Positions 23,071 to 34,039 of a DNA stretch of 64,000 bases are shown piece after piece. The stretch is from NCBI GenBank assembly GCA_027382625.1, contig JAJKFJ010020960.1, forward strand, positions 62,001 through 126,000, read 5' to 3'. Position numbers and translations under genes: made by a program. The stretch comes from Tetmemena sp. SeJ-2015. Taxonomy: Eukaryota; Ciliophora; Spirotrichea; Sporadotrichida; Oxytrichidae. The notes beneath the pieces were generated by a model, which was not told the DNA's origin, ran no database searches, and saw only the letters and a program-made list of their open reading frames with translations. The first letter of the stretch is position 1. Every line of letters begins with the position of its first letter.

Positions 23071-25047
23071 ACTTCTATCTACAAATATTACTCTTGGAGA
23101 CTTGAGGTACCACATAAATAAGCGGAGGAGGTTTTCAGAAGAGCAGACTAAATTCTTTGTGTGCTGCTTACTGTCAGCATTCGAATACATCCACAAAAAG
23201 AACATTATCCACAGAGATATTAAGCCAGAGAATATAGTCATTGACAACAACGGTTATCTCAGAGTTACTGATTTCGGCATCGCCAGATATCTCAAGAAGG
23301 AAAATGCAAGAGAGACAAGCGGAACTCCAAGTTATATGGCTCCTGAGGTTCAAAAGTAATTTTAAAAATATTTTTCTGATTTGTTCTGTGCAAATAGAAT
23401 CACACGTTCGCAGTGGACTATTACGCACTTGGGGTGATTGCTTACGAGTGCATGATGGGAAGAAGACCTTACTCTGGAAAGTCCAGACAGGAAATCAGAG
23501 AACAGATACTTCAGAAACAAGTACAGATTAAGGAATCTGAGTTACCCAAGGACTGGACTTGGGAAGCTGCCGAATTCATCAATCAGCTAAACAAAATAAG
23601 ATCATCAACTTCATCAGTTTACTGCTAATCGAAAAGCCTAAAATACAGTCGCTCTTAAATAAATCAAAAGGAAGATGTCTTCTAATTTTGGCATCGAAAA
23701 TATAGACAAGTCAATTATGGAAATATAAGAAGAGTAAACAAAGTTTATACAAGCAAAGGCAGGAGCTGCAGGGTCTTGATTTAATAATTATAATAAGTAT
23801 AAAAAAAGTAGTGATGCTCAGATTGTAAAAATAATTATTAAGATGATGTGTCTATATTCATTGAAAAGTTTATTCACATTTCTCCAAAATGTTAATATCT
23901 GCTCATTTATATTATATCTATGTATCTCTAATATACATGGGCTACTCTCTTGATCTTAAATATGGAGAGGGTTATGATAAATATTACTGATTACTGACTA
24001 ATGGTGATAGGATAATGATTGCTCTAGTGATTGATTGATATTTTGGAGTAGTATTGGATTAATAGAGTATAATTTATTTTAAAATGGGAAATTGTTAGTT
24101 CAAGACCGACAACACTAATGAACAGCAAAAGCAAATCATTATCTAAAAGAACCACTTTACTTTCCTGTACTGCATTGGGAAAGGCGGCTTCGGTAAAGTC
24201 TGGAAGGTACTCATGAAAAAGAATAACCAGTACTATGCCATGAAAGAAATGGCCAAGGCTAGAATTATTGCTTGACTGAAAAGTATGGAAAACCATGTTT
24301 GAATGAGTTGAATTTGCAATTGTATCAGGTTTAAGCAATATATCAAAAAGGAGTGTAGATTCAGTGTTGAATGAGCGTATAATCCTGTCTGAGTTGAAGA
24401 ATGCTTTTATTGTGAACATGTACTATGCCTTATAAAAATTATAAGAAGGAACCTGTATCTCTGCATGGACTTATTGACTGGGGGAGACTTGAGATACATA
24501 ATCTTTGAAATCTTAAAAATATGTAGAGTTCTTCATTTCCAAAGTAAGTTAAATCTGTAATAAATTCATAAATCAGCTAATATAGAGGAAGTAATATAAG
24601 CGACTAGGTTACTATGGAATAAATGAGGTAAAGAGAATGCCTTGGTTAAAAGGTTTTAATTGGGCGGAACTTCACTCTACTGAAATGCCTTCTCCTTTCA
24701 TCCCTCCTAATGAGGATAATTTCAGCCAGAAAGTGGTGAGTGAAGCATTTAGAGATGAGAACGATGAAAAGTTCAAAGAAAGTTTACTGAGAAATATAAA
24801 TTAAATTATTTATCAGTCGCTCTTCGATGGCTATTACTACGATTACCAAAAAATAGACAAAGAGAACGAAATCCTCACCAAAGAACGCATCGAAAATAAT
24901 ATATTCATCTTAATATTCCAAAACTATGCCAATTTAATTAAAATGAGTATTGACTATTTTAAATTTTAAAATATGTCTAGAGAAATATAAATAGATTACG
25001 AAGAAAAAATGATATATATATTCTCTTATAGAGTTACTCTCATTTGA
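23043..25047 (+). CDS. Scrambled STK32/AGC-like serine/threonine protein kinase
   Basis: Germline span of a scrambled kinase gene. In protein order the MDSs are M1 24084-24268, M2 24339-24431, M3 23043-23070, M4 24449-24493, M5 23096-23351, M6 23383-23590, M7 24571-25047. Joined through their pointers they give 1248 nt (415 residues plus TGA) with no frame error. All kinase motifs appear in order: myristoylation-type MGNC start, glycine loop GKGGFGKV, YYAMKEMAK lysine, LNER glutamate, LTGGDLRYHI, IIHRDIKPEN, TDFGIARY, GTPSYMAPEV and the AGC tail PFIPPNEDNF. N-terminus and GGDLRYH resemble STK32 (YANK). The last 50 residues after DGYYYDYQ are less certain. M3 is only 28 bp. Confidence 0.95.
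23096..23590 (+). other. Kinase MDSs 5 and 6 with a 35-bp IES
   Basis: Starts with pointer GGAGACTTGAG (23096-23106, shared with 24483-24493) and ends with AATCAGCTAA (23581-23590, shared with 24571-24580). Pointer GTTC at 23348-23351 and 23383-23386 flanks the conventional IES 23352-23386; excision gives APEVLCKQNHTFAVD. This block encodes the catalytic and activation loops. Confidence 0.94.
23591..24083. other. Germline-limited spacer inside the scrambled kinase locus
   Basis: 493 bp between MDS 6 and MDS 1. AT-rich, no kinase-like frame. Confidence 0.75.
24084..24431 (+). other. Kinase MDSs 1 and 2 with a 73-bp IES
   Basis: ATG at 24084-24086. TAT at 24266-24268 and 24339-24341 flanks IES 24269-24341; excision removes an in-frame TGA and gives KARIISKRSVDSVLNER. 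The short pointer leaves the exact boundary slightly uncertain. MDS 2 ends in ACTATGCCTT at 24422-24431. Confidence 0.88.
24449..24493 (+). other. Kinase MDS 4, 45 bp
   Basis: Bounded by pointers GAACCT (24449-24454) and GGAGACTTGAG (24483-24493). Encodes NLYLCMDLLTGGDLR. Beyond 24493 the frame loses all kinase similarity. Confidence 0.93.
24571..25047 (+). other. Kinase MDS 7, C-terminal segment
   Basis: Starts with pointer AATCAGCTAA (24571-24580) and reads QLIQRKQYKRLGYYG, then MPWLKGFNWAEL and the PFIPP tail. TGA at 25045-25047 is the first in frame; an IES near the end cannot be excluded. Confidence 0.85.
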
Positions 25048-25535
25048 CACAGTATTGAAATATCGAATTACTATTCACTTTTAGCTTCTATCCTAAGTTT
25101 TGGATCGATCATTGATGTTATTGCTGCTATTGAACTTAATCATATCTTTCCTGATTGGCTGTTTCTTTTACTTTTTCTTCTTTTTGCCTTTATTTTTATA
25201 AACTGGTTCAAGTCTGCTCATACTATTTTGAGTTTCATTTACCCCGTCCCTCCTGAATCTACTCAAGAAAGTGTTATTTTTAATTGCACTGTTTGTCTAG
25301 GACTGGAGACCACTGTTATTTTAAATAACCAAACGAGCATTTGGGCTCAGGTTAGCAGCGGAATTTAAATTGAAAATGTGGAACAAAAAATAGAATTTCT
25401 ATTGTTAGCAGTTGCACTCGGCTAACGAGAAAGATTGGTCGCATTGATAAGAAATTTTAACTAAATTTATCTTAAGTTATTTTAAATAAGTTTTAAGAAA
25501 ATGATTTTACTACTAATTTAATATGACAATTATTG
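25048..25535 (+). CDS. ORF with one hydrophobic segment directly after the kinase stop
   Basis: The kinase frame continues after TGA 25045-25047 for about 160 codons to the next TGA near 25533. It includes a strongly hydrophobic stretch (IFPDWLFLLLFLLFAFIFI) that could span a membrane, then polar residues with NCTVCLGLE. It could be a separate gene lacking a visible start, an extension if the TGA lies in an IES, or chance AT-rich sequence. Confidence 0.3.
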
Positions 25536-25689
25536 AGTTAATCTCAAACAACCACAAAAAAGTAGTTTAAAATCTTTGAAGAGAAATTAAGCAAGATATA
25601 TATAATTTGAAAATTTCAAAAATTTATTTACTGTCATAATAAATGTATAGTTTTATGAATTAAATAATTCAATAATAAGCCTGGACTTA

Positions 25690-28645
25690 CTTACAGACCG
25701 ATCATTCTACCTTATCTTACTCTCTTCTTCATCAGAATTGTAGTCTGTCATTTAAGCATCGAACTTCACCAGATTTTCAAGCTTATTCTCCTCACAAAAG
25801 TCTTTAATAAGCTGAGGGACTATGGTTTAAATTATCCTTTCCGAAAAATTCAATATGAACTCATTAATAATTAGAATTTCAAGAAGATGGAGATGAAGAT
25901 GGAGCTGGCTCGGACTCTCAGAGGGAGTAAATGGGTATTAAAAAAGAGTGGTCGCAGCAGAAGCCGCCCCTAATACAGCGACTTCAGTGCTACTCGAGCA
26001 TTCAAAGACAGATCGAACCTAGTTGAGGATGACTAAATACTGACATATCGACTTTGGGCCCCTGGTCAGTGGTCAATACGTCTAGAGAGTACCAGTGATC
26101 AATTCGAGTAAGACCGTATGAGATCCCATTATTTATGAGGGGGCAGGAAGGGATATTAAATAGTTAATAATATAAATCACTATAATTCCTAACCTCTAAT
26201 CTTCTCTGGAAGTCCTATTTAATAATGCTTGAGTTGTTTAATTAAGCCTGATCTCTAGGTGGAACTTGCTTATTCTTTTTTATACTCAATAATTCTATTC
26301 AAAATGAACTCTTAGGCCTTTCTGTCACTTGTCTCTTAAAAATTAAAAAAATACATCTTTTACAAAAGCTTTTGCAAGCCTATGATAGTATTCAATCACA
26401 GGGAGAGACACCTACATCTACTGGGCTAAGGAAAAAGCAGTTGAATTTGCCTCCTTCTTTATCTTCAAAGAGCAGTCATAAAGTTTTATTTGAATGTAAA
26501 GTGGAAGTGCTCTAATGCTTATTCTTATTCGACGCACATTATAAAAATAACATTCTCTTTTTAAGAACCTTGACTCAGGACAGAGTGTTCATTCTAACTT
26601 TCTCTGAATAGATGAGTAGTCTGGTAAACCTTCCTTCCCTCCTTTCTGGATAATAAACTAATTTTAATAGGATTTTTTGTCTTTCCACTCTTTGAACTCC
26701 AATCTTTTTTCTCTGAGATGGGAAGTGCTTTCATCTTATATTTCTTATTTAAGCATTCGCTCCACGACTTTGCTTTCTGGAGCCTTGTAAACAAGCTCTC
26801 TGCTGTTGAGGACTTATACTAGATTATTTTTGTTAACATCTGGATCATAGAGGGTATTCACAATATTTTCAGCCAAAGTTCTAAGTTAGGCAAGACTTAA
26901 CTTCACTGACTGGAAAATAGGAAGCTATTAACCATTCAATTCCCTCTCTATGATTTTCTGAATAAGCTGCATATGCTCTTGTAGCTATACTCTTATAGAT
27001 CTATTCACTGATATAAAAAACTTAGCTTTGTTTAAGACTTTTCTTTCGATCTATGACATCTGAGAACATCAAATGTGACAATATTCAACTCATATTTATC
27101 TATAGAATATCTTTGATAGTCGTTAACTATTTGCATATTGCTAATATTGATTCATTAATTTACAAATTACATAGCTCCTACTTCCAAAAATATTATCAAA
27201 TACTTCTTTTCTGGGCTTTAGAAAAACTTTAACCTCGAGTATATCTAGCTTGTATCCCAAATCAGTCACTTTTGCTGCATCATCTATTGATACATCTTTA
27301 AAATTAATGCCTGTCAAATTGAAAATTTCTTTCTCGAAAATAAGTTGGTGCATCCTTTTCTAAAAGCATAAATTTTCACTCTCAATACGAAGAAAAAATT
27401 AATAAGTCTTAACCTATGTTCATCCTCGTATTTATTGGAGATATTTAGAGAACAGAACATCTTTTTCCAAAAGTCCTGAGACTATCTTCTGACATGAAAC
27501 ATATTTTCTTGCTTCATTTTAATTAGGGACTCATGCTCCTCTTTAGATTAAACGCTTTCCTCGAGACTTTACTTATCTACACTTGAATCTGATTACAAAT
27601 TAAAATTACGAAGCATTTAAGTTGGTTTTCTTCTATTTTTCTAACTCCCTCTTTTTTTAGTCCTGTCGTTCAATTAAAGTGTTTAGGTAAGACTTTGCAC
27701 CAAACATTTTATTTTGATAGTAGTCAAATTACTTCTTTTCTACTTCATCTAACTCATTATAACATAAATCCCGTGTTTCAAATAGATTCCCATCTCTGCT
27801 TATTCTAGAAATGTTATCTAGACGCTGATTTCTTCCCTTTACTGTATCCTGCATACCTATTTAACTCTTCTCTAAGACTTCTACTGGAGCTCTATTTAAA
27901 ATGTTAGTTTCTTCTTGAAATCTTCTTGTCGAAGGTATTATTGAGGAGTCTGAAAAATTCCTTCTTTTATAGTCGGTATTCAAAATATTTTCATCTTTCT
28001 CTCCCTCATCAATATCTTACACTATAAAAATATGACTATAATTTTGATCAATACTTCGACCTTCATTTTTATCTGGAGTGTTCTTTTTCGTTTGAGGCTC
28101 GGAGTCTTGCCCTAAAAATTTGCTAACTTTCTTGATCATATGATCCTCAGTGATATCCTTCCCTTTGAAAGTCTTAGTCATTCTATCTAAAATTTGCAAG
28201 TTTTTCTCTGTGAGCTCCCAAATCTTCTTCTTCTTTTTGCCACTGGGTCTAAGAGGGGACTTAGTAGTGGATCTTTTAGCAATTATGGAGGCTTCTTAAC
28301 TCTTCTTTTTCCTTGGGTCATCTTTTATAATCAGTCTTCTTCCTAAGTGCCCAAAATTTAATAAGGTGTTCGAAATATGAAAGAGTATTTTAAATTTGAC
28401 TTAGACTTTTCAATATGCTCGATGTCTGAAATTTTGGATTTGTTTTGAGATTAGAGTGAAGTTTTCTTGAAGAGGATTTGAATTTTTTGGAGGTCTCTGT
28501 ATGTCAACCTTACTATGAAAGTTTTTTGCGTTAGTCTGAAATAGATAGTGAGGTACCAGATTTTCTCAAATTGGTGGTAAGATACAGATAAGCTCATAGG
28601 GATCTCTTTCTTTAGGAAAGTGTGCTGAGAGAATATTGGTTGCAA
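25690..28645 (-). CDS. Unknown charged reverse-strand gene(s), several MDSs
   Basis: Reverse-strand coherent blocks run from 28645 down to about 25690: IPMSLSVSYHQFEKIWYLTIY near the start; LLNFGHLGRRLIIKDDPRKK; KKKIWELTEKNLQILDRMTKTF; a polar block with LGQDSEPQTKKNTPDK; GINFKDVSIDDAAKVTDLGYK; LRTLAENIVNTLYDPDVNKN; and a C-terminal LIKDFCEENKLENLVKFDAQ followed by an acidic NSDEEES. The amino acid style is consistent, so one long gene is likely, but two genes are possible. Several frame changes need IESs I did not resolve. No known domain recognised. Confidence 0.5.
25870..26141 (+). other. GC-richer coding-like island
   Basis: Distinctly higher GC than surroundings. One forward frame reads about 80 codons, including SRPQYSDFSATRAFKDRSN and TYRLWAPGQWSIRLE, to TGA near 26139. 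It lies inside the reverse-strand gene above, so it may be an MDS of another gene, a large IES cargo, or part of the reverse gene in a frame I did not recognise. Not a tRNA by eye. Confidence 0.3.
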
Positions 28646-28649
28646 AGAA

Positions 28650-29365
28650 TTAGAACTTAGATAATAAAAACTATAATCATGTATGATTTAGTATCTTACT
28701 ATCATTAAAGGGCTTGTAATTCAAATTAGTAAAATTAAAAGAACAAAATATGAAGCCAAAATATTTTAAAATCTTCGAACTGACTCAAGTTTTTTAATTT
28801 AAAACAGAATGATGACAAGAATATAAATAAAAAGTGAGTGAAAAACATTAAATTTTAAAATACTTAGATTTAAATTCTGTACAGTCTTACTACTTCACTA
28901 TTTTTTAAAAAAAAAATTATCAAATTTTATTTAAAATATGGTTAGATTTGTTAAAAAGCAAGCAGCTGAAATCTATTTTTGATGAAAGTTAACATTAAAA
29001 ATTATTTGAATCTAATTTGTTTAGTTTAACATTCTTATTCTGCTTTATTAAAAATTCATGGCCCTAAACGAGTTCTATATGCGCTACAGGGATTTTAAAG
29101 CTCCTATTAGTTTAGTAATATTCTTCTATCAATTGCTTTAAGGTTATCATTATTCATTATTAAAGTGAGATGTTTGCCTGTAAATTTGGTCATAATTTTG
29201 ATGTTTTGGCTGAAAATAAATATAAAGAAAAGCAGAGTAGAAACTTTACACATATTCAGCTTGTTTATTACTTAGTTTTATAGAAGTTCATCTCTTTACT
29301 TTAGTATAGCTGAGAATTAAATTAGATATTAAATTAAAATGGATTAAAATCGTGATTGTTGAAGT
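28650..29365. other. AT-rich spacer
   Basis: No supported feature. Confidence 0.4.
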
Positions 29366-29369
29366 GTGT

Positions 29370-29690
29370 CAGATTTAATTAATAATTCTACCATTCGATT
29401 AAGCATGAAATTATAAGAACTTTTTATCCTTGCAACTTTTATGTAGAAGCGCTCTGTACAGAGTTATAAGCGTCTCAAGTTTTAATGAAGAGGATTATGA
29501 AGATTGCGTGAGTCATATTTCACTGTTGAGAGGTGATGCTAAGAACATTAAAGAAGAAACTCATATTGTTTTTTGATTGGCTATTCAACAAGATGCAGAT
29601 CAGGGGGGGTTTATCAATAATTTCAACTACCACAAAGTTGCAACTCTATTTAATATTTTAACCAATCTCAGATTTTGATTTAATTTTAAA
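29370..29690. repeat. Dispersed repeat R1, copy 2
   Basis: Second copy of the unit at 6250-6540, same orientation. Carries the same palindrome CTCTGTACAGAG at 29452-29463 and a run of G at 29604-29610. Confidence 0.6.
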
Positions 29691-30290
29691 CTTTTATTAA
29701 AAGAACTAAAAGATTTATTTTTAATAACCTATTAAAATTAAGTATCCACCAAAAAACAGTATTCCTTCCTATCCAAAAAATAATCCCAAAAAACAAGCTT
29801 AAGGTCAAGAGTCGACAGACTTATTTCAAAACTGAGCAAAGATTATTTTAACAAAGTTTGGATTTTATGGGTGTCAAAGTCGAAATCATAACTACAAAAT
29901 AGGTATATAGATCGCAAGTCTTCGTTGCATAATAACCTAAAAGTGTTAACGATTTAATCTTACAAAACTAAGTCAAAAATAGAATTATAGAAATGGGTCT
30001 AGAGCTTTATCTAATACTGATTTGATGAAAGTTTGAGGATGCTATTTATATTTCGAATTATTAATTCTTCATCCTTTCTCTTTTTATTTGAATAATTTTA
30101 ATCTATAGCTTCTACTTTTTCTTTTTCCTTATACTTAAATTGGGTTTTTAAGAACTCATATATTTTGGCTACAATCAACCTATTTTAGCTCACTGATATT
30201 CTAATAACTTCAGTACCTTTAAGCTTAGTAGAATTCATAGACTCTATTTTAGCTTCTAAAAAGTATTTTATTTTATTCTCATTACTTTTG
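29691..30290. other. AT-rich spacer
   Basis: No supported feature. Confidence 0.35.
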
Positions 30291-30299
30291 AGAGAGAGT

Positions 30300-31460
30300 T
30301 AAATTTTTCGTGACGACTCTTTTAAATAAAGTACGATAAGACTCGATTCTCTTCTAATATATCTGTCTAAGTGGATAGGATCTGAAAGCTGCTAATTTTA
30401 AAGATAAGAGTTTTATTGTTTAAAGGTCTGTGAGTGTTTTTATAAACTCTTAAGGGTAGAAAACTGAAAATTTAGTAGCTTTAAAGTTATTGAAAGCTAA
30501 GTAGGCAATCTAATTCCACCTCTCTTAAATATGCTGTTTTATGCTGGTTATTTTTATCTCACTCTATTTTGCTCCTTTAATGACTTAGTTTTCTTGAATG
30601 GTGGAAAACTATCTTCTAAATATTCTTTCAAGCTTCATGCTTATCTGTTTGTGAAGTTAGAAAATGCTCAAGTTATCACTGCTAATTTTATTTGGCAAAT
30701 CTTTTGTCTAAGATTTCATCATCATTTTTTGAATGAGAGCAATTATAAGTTCCTAAATACGATTTATCCTCTTGGTGAGTTTTTAGTAATCTTTAGTTTC
30801 TGTATTTCTAGGAAGAATATTGAAGTACCTTAACATCCGAAGAATGCAATCTTAAAGAGTTGAATAATTTGAGCCTTGCTTAATTTTTTAAGATTGCTTT
30901 GATAGATCACGAATTGTGTACGAAACTTCCAAATTTTTTTTCAAAAACTTAATTAAAGAATGAAATTTCTCGTTGTAGAGATAACTAACTCGATATGCAA
31001 GCATCTTTGAGACTCCAGCTGTAGCAAGTAATTGAAAGCCAAGTATTCTCTATCGAAATGGAAATCATAATTCAAACCTTCTCTGTTGAAATTAAGAAGC
31101 TTGTTTATCTGGTCATCTAATTTTATTCTATCCTCTTATCTCCTCTTTTGAAGAGAGGTTTTATCTTTCTACCCTGTAAAGGAGTCAAAGGATGACTTTC
31201 TTATTTTATCTATAAAAACCTCATTGATAAATTTCAAGAAAGAATTTAAGTTTACTACTATAATTTATGATGTCCAAGATCTCTCTGACTTTAATTTTTA
31301 GTTCAGTGTTATCCTAACCCTCACTCCTATCCTAAATTTCCTAGATGGTGAGTTGTCTGAAAGAGTCTGAATCTTTCATAATTTCTTTTTACGTTTGCGG
31401 AAGAGAAATGTAGCCTGAAAACTCTCCTTCCTCTTCAGGGACCTGCTCAGCGAAAGTCAT
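30300..31460 (-). CDS. Unknown acidic/charged protein
   Basis: ATG at 31458-31460. The N-terminus reads MTFAEQVPEEEGEFSGYISLP, then KVREILDIINSFLKFINEVF across a 19-bp IES, KLDDQINKLLNFNREGLNYDF and REYLAFNYLLQLE. Below about 30960 the frame changes at least once more (KMLAYRVSYLYNEKFHSL) and the end is not fixed. No family recognised. A 100-codon forward ORF at 30531-30833 is judged a shadow. Confidence 0.5.
31249..31267. other. IES, pointer AATTTA, 19 bp
   Basis: AATTTA at 31243-31248 and 31262-31267. Excision gives ILDIINSFLKFINE in frame and removes a TGA. Confidence 0.82.
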
Positions 31461-31469
31461 TATGTATGA

Positions 31470-32215
31470 TTATCATTAATAAAAAAATAATCTTCCTATT
31501 TTATGAGTTAGACTCTCTTGGAATACTATTCAGATTAAAAATAATTTAAGATTTAGTTGGTTGATCTCCTCTACTATATTTGTATACATTTCTGGAGATC
31601 GTCTGCTATCTATCAAAAATAATTAAATTCTTCATGAGATGCTTACTCTGAACTCTATACGTTATTGCTACAATATTTACTTCATCAATTTTCAATTTCT
31701 TATAATTATATTTAAAATTAAATCAATTGAATTAAAATCTTTTACTTCATTCTAATGAAATTGTTAATATATTTTTCTATAATATAGTAGAAAATTTAAT
31801 AAATAATTGATTATTTATTAAAATAATAAATGGGAGTTGCAACTTCATCGCAAATAAAATCACAGATTCATCAACTAATCTGCTGCGTGTTCGATAGCTC
31901 ATCACAAAATAAAATGAGATACTTTTTTAATAATCGCCTCAGTAACTCTCAGCATAGAGATATGATACGCTCATTTTTCTTACTATTCTTTTCTTCTTAT
32001 TAAAAACTTGTATCAATGGGAAACTCTGGACTGAACGCTCCTTCACAAAAGTTGCTAGGATAAAAAATTATTATAATTTATGTTAAATTGAATGGTGAAT
32101 TAATAATTTAATTTGAACACAATTCAACTACCACTCTATAATCCCATTTAAATTAAATGTATAACTTAATTTTCCATTAAATCTCAGCTATAATCCTTTG
32201 ATTTTTAGTTTTGGG
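31470..32215. other. AT-rich spacer
   Basis: No supported feature. Confidence 0.35.
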
Positions 32216-32279
32216 TTGATTAAGCATTTCGAAAGGGCTTTAATAAAATAAAAGCTATGTGAGAAACATAATTTCTATA

Positions 32280-32562
32280 ATTCATCCTCTGATTCTTCTC
32301 CCTCCTCTTCCTCATCAACATTTCCTTCAGACCCTTCTTCCACAGTTTCAGGCTCATTTTTATCCTCTTCTTTAAAACTAGGGTATTCCTTATATTATCT
32401 TTCGGGGGTCTGGAATATATTTTAGGAATTATTGAGTTCATCTGCAGCTGAGGTACTTGGCATTTGTGACTGAATTATGGAGTGTGCTACGTCACTTCGC
32501 TCGAAGATGTTGTCCCTTTGGCTGCTTGTTTGTGGCTGATTAATATTCAACACTTTAAACAT
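32280..32562 (-). CDS. Short acidic low-complexity protein or its N-terminal part
   Basis: ATG at 32560-32562. Reads NINQPQTSSQRDNIFERSD, then AADELNNSQNIFQTPERQ and ends in a strongly acidic run with EEGSEGNVDEEEEGEESEDEL. Beyond 32280 the reading becomes AT-driven and the true end is unknown. Acid-rich tails are common in nuclear proteins; no function assigned. Confidence 0.45.
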
Positions 32563-33089
32563 TTGCAATAATTGTAGTCAAATAAATATTCCTATTAACA
32601 ACAATAGCAAAGAGATTAATTTATACTTTGTTTAGATAGATATATGAATGTTTTGGGGTTATATTGTTTTTCGTAAAATTTAAAATTAGATAAAGAAATT
32701 TTCAATTAGGATTAAAAATATTTTATAAGATTAAGTGAGAAATATATGTTGACTTTATATGTTAATATAAAATTTTATTTTTAGCATAATGAAAAGACAT
32801 CTTTGATTAATTTAGATTTAATGAAACAATTTATAAATTAATGATAGTTTTTTAATTAATCTATGCATAGGATTGAAATAAATGCTTAAAAATGTAATTG
32901 CAAATTTCTCTTTCTTACTACGTCAATTTAACTCTTATAATAAATAAAGGCATTTATTGTGAAAATTTTACAGACTATTCGATTTTTACTTATATATTTT
33001 TCACTCTCATATTCAAAAAATTAAGAATATATTAAAATTTTGTTTAGTTTTTTAAAAATTATAGTAATTTTGATTTATTTATGATTATT

Positions 33090-34030
33090 TTTGGGAATAC
33101 TTATCCTGTCCTTTAAATTTTTCTGTCGCTATTCGTTTGCAAGCTGAAGTTGGAGCTATTTTATAAAATCTTTCTGCCTCTGCATTTCTCTCTCCTTGTT
33201 TTCCAGTTAATAAAATTACTAATACTTCTTTTTTGTTTAGTTAGTCTCTTAGATACTGACTCTCCCTCTCTTCAATTAAATTCACAAAGATTTTAAATAC
33301 TTTTAACCAAAAAAGAACATAAATAAAAAAGATAAGTGTAGAACTTATTCAGAAATTAAAAAATAAAGAACTTACAAAATTAATATCCTCTTCTTAAAAA
33401 TGTTAGTTACTTTTTTAAAAAAATTTCCTTATAATAATATGAGAACTTGACTACCAACTCTTTTGTTTTTAAAGCTAATAAATGTTTTTCCTCACTGAAA
33501 TAAAATTAATTAAAATACTTTGAATAAACTAATTTACTTTTAATGCTCCATAAATAAAAGATTAAGCACTATCCTCATTTGAGAATTTTAAGGAAAAAAG
33601 CATTTAAATTTAATATTCTTGAGATTGTGATTACCTTTGTGAGTTTTATCTATGGAGCATATCCTATATATTGTTTATTTTGTCGCTCCTCTTTGTGACT
33701 CTGAAGCTGTCATTACCCTGACTGTGAGTGGGAGAAATAGTATTGACTTTGACTTGTATGACGTTAACAAAACTATTGCTTTCCATGTTTCCTATTTTTA
33801 GAATTATAAAAATGAAAAGCAGCATATAATGTTTATTTGGTGTGCTTCTGTTGTAGTTTTAGACTCAGTTGGAGCAATAAATAAAATGGGTGGTCTTGAG
33901 GCAGCACTATTTTTGTTATTTTGGGATTTCTATTTCATTTTTGGGAGGGGGATAGAGTTCTTGGAACTAGAATTGATAAGACTAATTGCGTCTTAGTTGC
34001 TTGTGGATCTTGTATTCTCCTCCGATTATT
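33090..34030 (-). CDS. Possible unknown gene in two or more MDSs
   Basis: Two coherent reverse-strand blocks: about 33650-33795 with MESNSFVNVIQVKVNTISP, and about 33090-33310 with IFVNLIEERESQYLRDQL and TGKQGERNAEAERFYK. AT-rich sequence separates them. No family, no pointers fixed. Confidence 0.35.
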
Positions 34031-34039
34031 AACCAACGA

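Noticed and set aside
23586..23640. A further GCTAA at 23624-23628 that would extend kinase MDS 6 in frame through a 38-bp IES
   Set aside because: The product loses kinase similarity, while the 10-bp pointer AATCAGCTAA to 24571 continues the conserved AGC tail exactly.
23043..25047. Two separate, truncated paralogous kinases
   Set aside because: The pieces are complementary, overlap only by exact pointer repeats, and join without a single frame error.
25870..26141. tRNA or 5S rRNA gene in the GC-rich patch
   Set aside because: No A/B-box or T-loop consensus and no cloverleaf by eye.
30531..30833. 100-codon forward ORF
   Set aside because: Opposite the reverse-strand charged gene; F/L/Y-rich shadow with no known motif.
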